Part shown: in pieces, positions 8,800 to 16,345 of the stretch
Layout: each line of letters begins with the position of its first letter
How positions within the stretch are numbered: the first letter of the stretch is position 1
Assembly: GCA_004151065.3 (NCBI GenBank)
Contig: NWUY0300021085.1
Span: forward strand, 2,755-19,099
Source: Larix sibirica
Taxonomy: Eukaryota > Streptophyta > Pinopsida > Pinales > Pinaceae
Direction: 5' to 3'
DNA length: 16,345 bases
The notes under the pieces: model-generated
What the model saw: the letters and a program-made list of their open reading frames with translations, nothing else
The model's database searches: none
What the model was told of the DNA's origin: nothing
Position numbers and translations under genes: made by a program

Positions 8800-9200
8800 G
8801 AGCTTATAATATTTCGATATCATGTTGTAAAATTTCCTTAGAGAGTGTAGTTATGCCCCGCCCATTGGAAACTCATGTATAAGACACGAAAATCCAAGGT
8901 GATAGGGCCTAATGTTCATAACCATTCAACACCCAAGACAATATCATAACCACCCATTTCAATAGAAAACATGTGGGTTTTAAAGGAATAATCACCCATT
9001 TGAAGTCGTACATTTTCATAATGACCACTTCATTTCATCTAGCTCGTCCACAAATTTGCAATCATGATATGGGATTTGTTCACAACATGGATACAATAGT
9101 GTGTTTCTTAGGCTACCCAGTGCTGAATAAAGTTATGCATGCTACCACTATCAATTAAGACTATGACCCTGTGATGTTTGATGTAGCCAATCAATTTGAG
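8800..9200 (-). pseudogene. Aspartic protease remnant (copy 1)
   Basis: The minus strand reads LKLIGYIKHHRVIVLIDSGS, with the DSGS active site at 9152-9141. Then follow HNF, the conserved KTHMFSIEMGGYDIVLGVEW stretch (about 8970-8920) and LGPITLDF. These are the hallmarks of the single-Asp retropepsin of Ty3/gypsy elements, which cleaves the gag-pol polyprotein. Several stops occur, for example after WVA, after NLWTS and after EWL, so it is a pseudogene. It runs into the pre-RT linker through a further frameshift. Confidence 0.82.
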
Positions 9201-9372
9201 GGTATGGGGAGCAAAAAGACTAGTTAAGGCTTGCAAAGAGATCTTGGTTTCTCCTCCTATATATTGGGTTGGGGAGTGTCTTACATAGGTTGATGAGGGA
9301 CTTCATGGGTGATATAATCAACCTTCTCATAAAAAATTCATTTAAAATGACCATAAATAGTTTTTTATCCTT

Positions 9373-9441
9373 ACATTTATGGCTAGAGGAATATTTCTCA
9401 TCACATTTGTAGCAAGGACCTTTGAGCTGGTGCTCTACCAT
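9373..9441 (-). pseudogene. Gag CCHC zinc knuckle (copy 1)
   Basis: CYKCDEKYSSSHKC provides C-x2-C-x7-H-x-C, at 9414-9373 on the minus strand. It is followed by the Lys-rich KDKKLFMV tail seen at the gag/protease junction of plant chromoviruses. The knuckle binds element RNA during packaging. The residues are all present, but the flanking gag frame is broken. Confidence 0.78.
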
Positions 9442-9449
9442 TTTATCTA

Positions 9450-10235
9450 GGGTTGAATTTTGGATATTTCAGATGTGGAGGGATGAGGAGGGATTAGTGG
9501 AATTGAAGGGAGGTGGACATGGATGAGGAATGAATAGGGACTTTTTTTATATTTTAGCATTCATTACCTTTTAGGCTTCTCTATCTCTTTGAGTGGCATC
9601 CAACCAAGTAGTAGGGTGAACTATTAAGACCTGTGCACATATATGTTTTTTCAAACCAATGATGAAATATTCTTTGTAAAACTTATTGAACATGTCTTCA
9701 ACACATATGGTTAGCTACTCAAGAGACGAGATGAAATATTTGATTGTGCCTAATTGTTTGTACTTGACCAATTTACCCAAATAATGAGTGTATGTTTCAA
9801 AACATTCATAGAGATTTGAAACAAATTGTGTCCACGCAATATAACCTTTTCAATATTTGTTGTGTGATTACTACCATTGCCAACATATATTATCTAAATA
9901 TAAGACATCCACTCAAATTTTCATCATATCATTTGTGATGCCATGCAAGGAAAAGTAATACTCCATCTAGGTGACCCATCATCTAAGGTTTGATCCATCA
10001 AATTTGGTGAGATCAACTTTAGGAATTTTGTGCCACAATTGAGTCATTGGATCACGGATAAGCAGAGTGAAATGATGCCCATTGGGATTGGATAATTTAG
10101 CTCCTTCTGCATGGGAAAGTTGGCCAGGCTCTAGGAAGAAAGAGTTTCATGAAGTGAGTTATCTAGTTAGAAAGTGACTCCAATTTGTTAAGCTTTCCAT
10201 GAATATCATCAAGATTTTGTTGAGTAGAGGAGTGG
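9450..10235 (-). pseudogene. Gag capsid remnant (copy 1)
   Basis: A short coiled-coil-like LDDIHGKLNKLESL lies at about 10230-10183. Then come PKVDLTKFDG (about 10025-9997), a WVT stretch and MEYYFSLHGI (9966-9937), a signature of plant Ty3/gypsy gag, and later AWTQF, GTIKYFISS and WLDATQR. Gag builds the virus-like particle. In one frame, premature stops lie at 9979-9981 (TGA), 9967-9969 (TAG) and 9913-9915 (TGA). The TAG and the 9913 TGA sit where relatives, as I recall them, have CAG and CGA, so they look like C-to-T decay. Confidence 0.82.
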
Positions 10236-11411
10236 TTGTGGTCTTGTGTTGTAACTCATCATATAGTTTTTTAGCCTGGAAATTTTGTGGAAAATCTCAC
10301 CTCCTCAAGTGTTAGTGATAGAGAAAATGGGTCCACAAAAAGGGGTATGGAAGGGTGTTACCAATGCAATCATCTCAATGCAAATTAGATTCTATTGAGA
10401 TGGGTTGGAAATAAGGGAATGAATATGTGGGTTCACAAAAAAGGTTGTGAGAGAGTGCTACTAATTCAATCAATACACTGCAAGGATTGTGTTCAGATAA
10501 AAATGAACTAAGGGTGCAAACATAACCCAAACTCCTTTTTTTTGTCAGAGTTGTACTCCCACCTAAATATTACTACATTGATAGAATTTCCAAATTATTA
10601 ATATTGTAAATTATGTAGGAATTTCATGCACTTGTCATAGAGGACACGACTCCTAATGTATTAAGGGTAAGGGAGTACCAAGTGCTATAACTATATGATA
10701 TACTTGTAGGTTCCAATAGTAGTACTCAACCCAATCCGTTAGGAAACTAACTAAGGAGGCTCAATCATGCCCTTAGCCATACTACCCGACTACCTAGGTA
10801 CTAGAGAGGAATCTTCTTCATAGCCATGCTAGTATGCTTAGTTCCACTATAACAACAAGACGATTGATCTAATTATCTAAAGCTAGTTTTAAGTCACCTA
10901 GGGGACTTCTGAGATACTTGAGGGTACGTGGAAGTGAAATTGTATTTACAGGTGTTGTCTGATGCAATACTATTTGAAGGGGTACTGATATGGGTTACAA
11001 GGGTGTCCAACTAGGTGAAACATAGATCATTATTGTCCTGCATGTAGTCATTCCCATATACAAATTTACCGATTGTGCGATAGATCATTGTGTTATTTAT
11101 AGACATTGGAACACATCTGCAACCTAAAAAATAATTTCTAAATTTTTCAAAAGTGCTATAATAATAAATATTATGTACCTTACTAGTAGAATGGAAATTC
11201 ATAGCATAAATACCATAATAACATAGACTCTTTAGAATGAAAAGGTTGAAATTAACACATCAATAAATAGTTGTAGATAACCAAATATCACAATTTAGCA
11301 ATAAAATTATTAACGAAATCATTGTTCACTTGAATCTTTGAGGGTGTTACACTCCATATCATCCGAAACATGCTTTATAGGATATACCAAAGTGAAGGGG
11401 TCTTTTGCCAT
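10236..11411. other. Gene-free region right of gag, presumed 5' leader and unassigned DNA
   Basis: If the element were intact, the leader, primer-binding site and 5' LTR would lie here. I see no stretch matching the LTR at 5640-5873 and no convincing match to the initiator-Met tRNA primer site. On the minus strand TGTAACACCC at 11351-11342 resembles a common LTR start, so the right part could belong to another element, but no partner end is visible. The open frame at 11011-11202 (-) is short and unrecognised. The segment ends at the N. Confidence 0.5.
10328..10483. repeat. 56-bp imperfect direct repeat in the gag leader
   Basis: Units at 10328-10383 and 10428-10483 are offset by exactly 100 bases and are about 75% identical without gaps. 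They share TGGGT, CACAAAAA and CTGCAA/ATGCAA landmarks. The same pair is in copy 2 at 15962-16017 and 16062-16117. It could be a duplicated leader element. Confidence 0.65.
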
Positions 11412-11412
11412 N
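11412..11412. other. Single N: contig junction or unresolved base
   Basis: This is the only ambiguous base in the window. It falls exactly where DNA on the left becomes unrelated and the near-identical repeat of 5785 onward begins (11413). That coincidence makes it much more likely to be a scaffold join than a random miscall. Some scaffolders write a single n where two contigs are predicted to touch or overlap. Confidence 0.8.
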
Positions 11413-11501
11413 TATATCTACTTTGTGGGCCTTATTTGATATAGATGTTCTTAATACATAATAATTTATCTATTTAAGGAGGTCGGGGTAGGAATTTGAC
11501 A
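11413..11501 (-). repeat. Truncated 3' LTR (copy 2)
   Basis: Only the innermost 89 bases of the LTR are present, from the TG at 11501 leftward to the N. This is identical to 5785-5873. The missing outer part again suggests that a contig was cut within a repeat. Confidence 0.75.
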
Positions 11502-11503
11502 TG

Positions 11504-11513
11504 CCCCCCCCCT
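11504..11513 (-). promoter_or_regulatory. Polypurine tract (copy 2)
   Basis: The nine-G run on the minus strand is the same length as in copy 1. It lies two bases from the LTR TG. Confidence 0.78.
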
Positions 11514-11628
11514 CAAAAACAACATTGTCCTCAAGGTTGGAGATGTGGAAATTATTGATGTATCTCTATTGATTCCCATTCAACATCCTTAGGTTGAGTA
11601 TCTTTCCATTGGATCAAGACCACTTGGA
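11514..11628 (-). pseudogene. Chromodomain and pol C-terminus remnant (copy 2)
   Basis: It carries the same VVLIQWKD core (about 11628-11573) and the same frame change before the polypurine tract as copy 1. No difference from copy 1 was seen in this stretch. Confidence 0.68.
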
Positions 11629-11891
11629 TGGTGCATTGGGAGAGATGATGTTTCTGTTTGTCAAGGATGGCCTAAGGTTGCATCTAAATGCCAACCTTTT
11701 CATCCAATTCTGGAAGGATAATTTGAATACAACACTGAGGACCAACCACTTTCTTCAAGTAGGAGACACGAAAGCTGGGGTGAATCTTGAGTGGATAGGT
11801 AAATCTAATTTGAAAGCCACGGTACGGTGCCTACACATTTGAGGTCCTTAAATAGGATCCATAAAACTTGGGAGAATTTTTTTTCCTAGTT

Positions 11892-12864
11892 GTTGACCTT
11901 AAGTGAGGTCTTCTTATAAGGTTGTAGGCAAAGAAATACCTATTTGCCTCATACAAAATGGAAGTGATGTTGATCAGTTTGTTGCTTCATTCTATTATGA
12001 GCCATAACCATATTATGCTTGAGAGTGTAGAGAATGTTAGCTCAAGTTGTGAGTTTTGGTTCAACCTTCTATAACTTAGAGATGCATGGTACATAGGATA
12101 GCACTGAGGGGGGATTTTGGCCATAGGAAATTTCAAAGGGATTCATTCAAGTGGTACTATGATATGTTGTATTATATCACCATTCAACTAAATGTAATCG
12201 TTAATCCTATTGAGATTTCCACTCTCAAGTAAAGCACTACAAATATGCTTCAGGATACCTTTTACTAGCTTCCTTTTGACCATTATTTTGGGGGTGATAG
12301 GCAGTGTTGGGATTCAGTTGATTTCCCTAGAGAATTTTTTTTCCAAAAATTGCTAGTGAAGGCGCCTTCACAATATGTGAATAGAATATGACATACCATG
12401 GAGTTTGGATACATTATCAATGAAGACTTCAACTATTATAGAGGCCTTGAAAGGGTATTGTAGGGCACAAAAATGAGCACATTTGGAAAGACAATCAACC
12501 ACAACCATGATTACAGACTTATTGCCATATTTTGGTAACCCCACAATGGAATCCATAGAACTGTCAGTCTACATGGAAGTTGAAATTGGAAGTGGTTGAA
12601 GTTCAACTAGAGGTTTCACTATCTCACCTTATGTCTTTGGTTAGTGTCATATTTTTCCACAAATGTTTAGATTCTCTTCTTCATGGCTTCCTATAAAAAT
12701 GATCATTTGATTCTTTCATATGTTTTATACAATCCTGAATGACTGGCTACGAGGGATGAATGTAGCTCACATAACACGTGTGAGTTCAATGCTGACTTCT
12801 TGTGCAAATATAAACATCCTTTATAACAAATATAATTGTTGTGCAAATTGTAGCATATATATGC
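11892..12864 (-). pseudogene. Integrase remnant (copy 2)
   Basis: The core is at 12368-12556 with the first catalytic Asp at 12494-12496, and the YHPQ motif is at 12281-12302. The translation of the preserved segment is identical to copy 1, including the stop after SIHIL and the loss of the second-Asp region. Confidence 0.83.
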
Positions 12865-12973
12865 ATGGGGTTCTTATTGAAGTTGTTGGATCATGGTAGA
12901 AAGAGTGGTGTTTATTAAACATGCATTATGATCATCTTTCAACCAATATGTTAGGATGGAGGAGAGAGAAAAG

Positions 12974-13434
12974 AGGGAACCTTCTTCTTCAAATTATTGA
13001 GAGAGAGCATCTACTACCACGTTCTCCTTGTCCTTTGGTAAATTATCTCATAGTCATATCCCAACATTTTGTGACCCATTTTTGTTGCTCAGGGGAGGAA
13101 GTTCTTTGTTCTATAAATTATTTTAGGCAACGATGATTTCTTTTGATCCAAAACATTTCCCAAGTAGGTGTGGATGGCATATGTTCACATCATGTAATGT
13201 GGCCATCATCCCTTTTTCATAAGTCAATTTTCCCAAGTGTCGTTCACAGAGTTGTTTGCTAGTAAAATCCAACAACATGCCTTCTTGCATGAGAACTGCT
13301 CAATGAATTGATATGAGGCATCACATTACAGGAAAAAGGTTTTAGTGAAGTCGATAAAAGAGAGTAGTGGAGTGGTACAAAAATCCTCCTTTAAGTCCTG
13401 GAAATAAATTTCTACTACATCACTCCAATTGAAA
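12974..13434 (-). pseudogene. RNase H remnant (copy 2)
   Basis: CDAS is at 13325-13314, with the same preceding stop, and the VVVDALSQ-stop segment is at about 13024-12975. It is identical in these motifs to copy 1 and equally inactive. Confidence 0.73.
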
Positions 13435-13593
13435 GGATTTTTCTAGCAATGTTGTGAGTGGAGATGTTATCTTACCATAGTTTCATATGAGCTTTATATG
13501 TAATAACCAGTGTGACCCAAAAAACCTGAGTATTTTAAGAGTTTTAGGGAGAGGCCAATCCTTCATTGTTTCAATTTTCTTTGGATCCACATG

Positions 13594-14414
13594 CACACCC
13601 TCTTAATTGACAATATCACCAAAATATTCCACTTCCAAGACACCAATGGAACATTTAGACATTTTAAGAAAGTGTTCATCACCCACAAGTAGTTGTAATA
13701 CCTTATCCACATGGACTAGATGGGATTTCCAAGTTTCATTGTTGATCAAGATGTCATGTGAAAAAGGACCAGGGAAAAAATATGCAAAAAGGGTTTAGAT
13801 ATTGAGTTCATAAGACTCACGAAGGTGGATGGTATGTTTTAAAAGCGAAATGGAATCACCAATAACTCTAGTGGCCTTTATCAGTGCAAAAAGTGGTCTT
13901 GGTAATATCCTCCTCCTTCATGCAAATTTGATGATAGATTGAACGTAGATCAATTTTGGTGAAGAATTGAGCATCCTTGAGCTCATCCAAAAGGTCATAA
14001 ATGATAGGAATGATAAAATTATCGTTGATGATCAACTTGTTCAAAGCACAAAAGTCATGACACATGTGTCAAACACCTTATTTCTTGAGGATCATAACAT
14101 TTGGGGAAGAATAAGGGCTAGCATTCATACATATTACACCAACAACTAGCAACTACTGAATGGTCTTTTCAATTTCACTTTTTTGGGCCAACAGACGATG
14201 ATATAGGTGCATGTTTAGTGGATTCGGCTACCGAGTATGAGTGGAATGGAATGATCATGGTCACCACGAGAAGGGGGTAGTCCTTTGGGAATGCCAAAAT
14301 GAATTGGTGTTTTTCCAAGACTAACTGCACGCCAAAAGGAATGGGTTGAGAAGGTGTCTCAAAAACTTGAATGGCATGGAATTGATCCACAATGCTTGAA
14401 TGACCCTTTTTCAT
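13594..14414 (-). pseudogene. Reverse transcriptase remnant (copy 2)
   Basis: Blocks 2-3 with ALNKLIINDNF and KIDLRS lie at 14065-13868. The catalytic box has the same decayed His-Asp pair at 13758-13753, and the pre-RT linker is at 14414-14175. The shared loss of a catalytic aspartate means that both copies descend from one already dead element. Confidence 0.86.
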
Positions 14415-14433
14415 AATATTTTACATGAGGTGC

Positions 14434-14834
14434 GAGCTTATAATATTTCGATATCATGTTGTAAAATTTCCTTAGAGAGTGTAGTTATGCCCCGCCCATT
14501 GGAAACTCATGTATAAGACACGAAAATCCAAGGTGATAGGGCCTAATGTTCATAACCATTCAACACCCAAGACAATATCATAACCACCCATTTCAATAGA
14601 AAACATGTGGGTTTTAAAGGAATAATCACCCATTTGAAGTCGTACATTTTCATAATGACCACTTCATTTCATCTAGCTCGTCCACAAATTTGCAATCATG
14701 ATATGGGATTTGTTCACAACATGGATACAATAGTGTGTTTCTTAGGCTACCCAGTGCTGAATAAAGTTATGCATGCTACCACTATCAATTAAGACTATGA
14801 CCCTGTGATGTTTGATGTAGCCAATCAATTTGAG
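14434..14834 (-). pseudogene. Aspartic protease remnant (copy 2)
   Basis: The DSGS active site is at 14786-14775, with the same downstream IVLGVEW motif and the same in-frame stops as copy 1. Confidence 0.8.
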
Positions 14835-15006
14835 GGTATGGGGAGCAAAAAGACTAGTTAAGGCTTGCAAAGAGATCTTGGTTTCTCCTCCTATATATTG
14901 GGTTGGGGAGTGTCTTACATAGGTTGATGAGGGACTTCATGGGTGATATAATCAACCTTCTCATAAAAAATTCATTTAAAATGACCATAAATAGTTTTTT
15001 ATCCTT

Positions 15007-15075
15007 ACATTTATGGCTAGAGGAATATTTCTCATCACATTTGTAGCAAGGACCTTTGAGCTGGTGCTCTACCAT
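15007..15075 (-). pseudogene. Gag CCHC zinc knuckle (copy 2)
   Basis: The C-x2-C-x7-H-x-C knuckle lies at 15048-15007. It is identical in translation to copy 1. Confidence 0.76.
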
Positions 15076-15083
15076 TTTATCTA

Positions 15084-15869
15084 GGGTTGAATTTTGGATA
15101 TTTCAGATGTGGAGGGATGAGGAGGGATTAGTGGAATTGAAGGGAGGTGGACATGGATGAGGAATGAATAGGGACTTTTTTTATATTTTAGCATTCATTA
15201 CCTTTTAGGCTTCTCTATCTCTTTGAGTGGCATCCAACCAAGTAGTAGGGTGAACTATTAAGACCTGTGCACATATATGTTTTTTCAAACCAATGATGAA
15301 ATATTCTTTGTAAAACTTATTGAACATGTCTTCAACACATATGGTTAGCTACTCAAGAGACGAGATGAAATATTTGATTGTGCCTAATTGTTTGTACTTG
15401 ACCAATTTACCCAAATAATGAGTGTATGTTTCAAAACATTCATAGAGATTTGAAACAAATTGTGTCCACGCAATATAACCTTTTCAATATTTGTTGTGTG
15501 ATTACTACCATTGCCAACATATATTATCTAAATATAAGACATCCACTCAAATTTTCATCATATCATTTGTGATGCCATGCAAGGAAAAGTAATACTCCAT
15601 CTAGGTGACCCATCATCTAAGGTTTGATCCATCAAATTTGGTGAGATCAACTTTAGGAATTTTGTGCCACAATTGAGTCATTGGATCACGGATAAGCAGA
15701 GTGAAATGATGCCCATTGGGATTGGATAATTTAGCTCCTTCTGCATGGGAAAGTTGGCCAGGCTCTAGGAAGAAAGAGTTTCATGAAGTGAGTTATCTAG
15801 TTAGAAAGTGACTCCAATTTGTTAAGCTTTCCATGAATATCATCAAGATTTTGTTGAGTAGAGGAGTGG
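15084..15869 (-). pseudogene. Gag capsid remnant (copy 2)
   Basis: It has the same KFDG and MEYYFSLHGI motifs. The premature stops fall at the corresponding places: 15613-15615, 15601-15603 and 15547-15549. Confidence 0.8.
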
Positions 15870-16345
15870 TTGTGGTCTTGTGTTGTAACTCATCATATAG
15901 TTTTTTAGCCTGGAAATTTTGTGGAAAATCTCACCTCCTCAAGTGTTAGTGATAGAGAAAATGGGTCCACAAAAAGGGGTATGGAAGGGTGTTACCAATG
16001 CAATCATCTCAATGCAAATTAGATTCTATTGAGATGGGTTGGAAATAAGGGAATGAATATGTGGGTTCACAAAAAAGGTTGTGAGAGAGTGCTACTAATT
16101 CAATCAATACACTGCAAGGATTGTGTTCAGATAAAAATGAACTAAGGGTGCAAACATAACCCAAACTCCTTTTTTTTGTCAGAGTTGTACTCCCACCTAA
16201 ATATTACTACATTGATAGAATTTCCAAATTATTAATATTGTAAATTATGTAGGAATTTCATGCACTTGTCATAGAGGACACGACTCCTAATGTATTAAGG
16301 GTAAGGGAGTACCAAGTGCTATAACTATATGATATACTTGTAGGT
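15870..16345. other. Presumed leader of copy 2, to the window end
   Basis: This is the counterpart of 10236-10711. It includes the 56-bp repeat pair at 15962-16017 and 16062-16117. It has no recognisable coding content and stops at the window edge, at the equivalent of position 10711. Confidence 0.6.

Larger units (their letters stand above)
5480..10235 (-). mobile_element. Decayed Ty3/gypsy chromovirus LTR retrotransposon, copy 1
   Basis: Read on the minus strand, the pieces occur in the fixed Ty3/gypsy order: gag (about 10235-9450), CCHC knuckle (9414-9373), protease (9200-8800), reverse transcriptase (8780-7960), RNase H (7800-7340), integrase (7230-6260), chromodomain (about 6000-5945), polypurine tract (5885-5876) and 3' LTR starting at 5873. 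Integrase after RNase H identifies Ty3/gypsy rather than Ty1/copia. The chromodomain-like tail points to a chromovirus, probably of the Tekay/Del type. All domains are broken by stops and frameshifts, so the element is non-autonomous. No 5' LTR or tRNA primer-binding site is seen to the right, and the left LTR edge is approximate. Confidence 0.85.
11413..16345 (-). mobile_element. Second, near-identical copy of the decayed chromovirus (copy 2)
   Basis: It matches 5785-10711 with an offset of 5628, rising to 5634 after two small insertions. The differences I found are C at 11769 versus T at 6141, a tandem duplication of ACGGT (11819-11828 versus a single unit at 6191-6195), and eight T (11877-11884) versus seven (6244-6250). 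Every stop, frameshift and open frame that I compared after that is shared. It starts inside the LTR, 88 bases from the LTR edge, and runs off the window in the leader. Its dead domains mirror copy 1. Confidence 0.92.

Noticed and set aside
10988-11000. Possible primer-binding site for initiator-Met tRNA (minus-strand CCATATCAGTACC)
   Set aside because: It has about five mismatches in 13 bases to the usual site and no adjacent LTR end. This is chance level.
1-16345. CRISPR array, bacterial operon or phage features
   Set aside because: There are no regularly spaced repeats, no ribosome-binding sites and no dense coding. Introns and LTR retroelements mark plant nuclear DNA.

Overview
This window looks like nuclear DNA of a seed plant, most plausibly a large, repeat-rich gymnosperm (conifer-type) genome. 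That is an inference. It rests on a plant-specific WRC-domain gene with GT-AG introns, AT-rich flanks, and long, heavily decayed Ty3/gypsy chromovirus remnants. There is no sign of bacterial gene organisation.

Layout. Positions 1-1500 are AT-rich intergenic DNA with small local repeats and no recognisable gene. Positions 1540-4176 hold the only convincing host gene: a four-exon WRC-domain gene on the + strand. Its exons are 1811-2110, 3237-3286, 3425-3462 and 3608-4176. All junctions are GT-AG, the frame stays open across every splice, and the product is 318 residues. Intron 1 (1.1 kb) holds a (TA)13 microsatellite, a 23-bp near-perfect palindrome, a CpG-dense block and an 18-bp tandem duplication. 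Positions 4177 to about 5480 are gene-free AT-rich DNA.

From about 5480 to 10235 lies a decayed Ty3/gypsy chromovirus on the minus strand. Read right to left it has gag, CCHC knuckle, protease, reverse transcriptase, RNase H, integrase, chromodomain, polypurine tract and 3' LTR. Stops and frameshifts break every domain. Positions 10236-11411 carry its presumed 5' leader and unassigned AT-rich DNA; no 5' LTR is visible.

A single N stands at 11412. Immediately after it, 11413-16345 repeats 5785-10711 almost base for base, with the same stops and frameshifts. I found only one substitution, one 5-bp tandem duplication and one homopolymer length change. Two independent insertions cannot explain shared decay, so this is either a very recent duplication or an assembly artefact such as two haplotype contigs placed in tandem.

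How the parts relate. The WRC gene is a probable nuclear regulator and the only part likely to make a functional protein. The retroelement copies are dead. No new multi-gene system is evident. The points most worth checking are the N-joined duplication, the CpG-dense block in intron 1 and the heat-shock-element-like motifs in the LTR.
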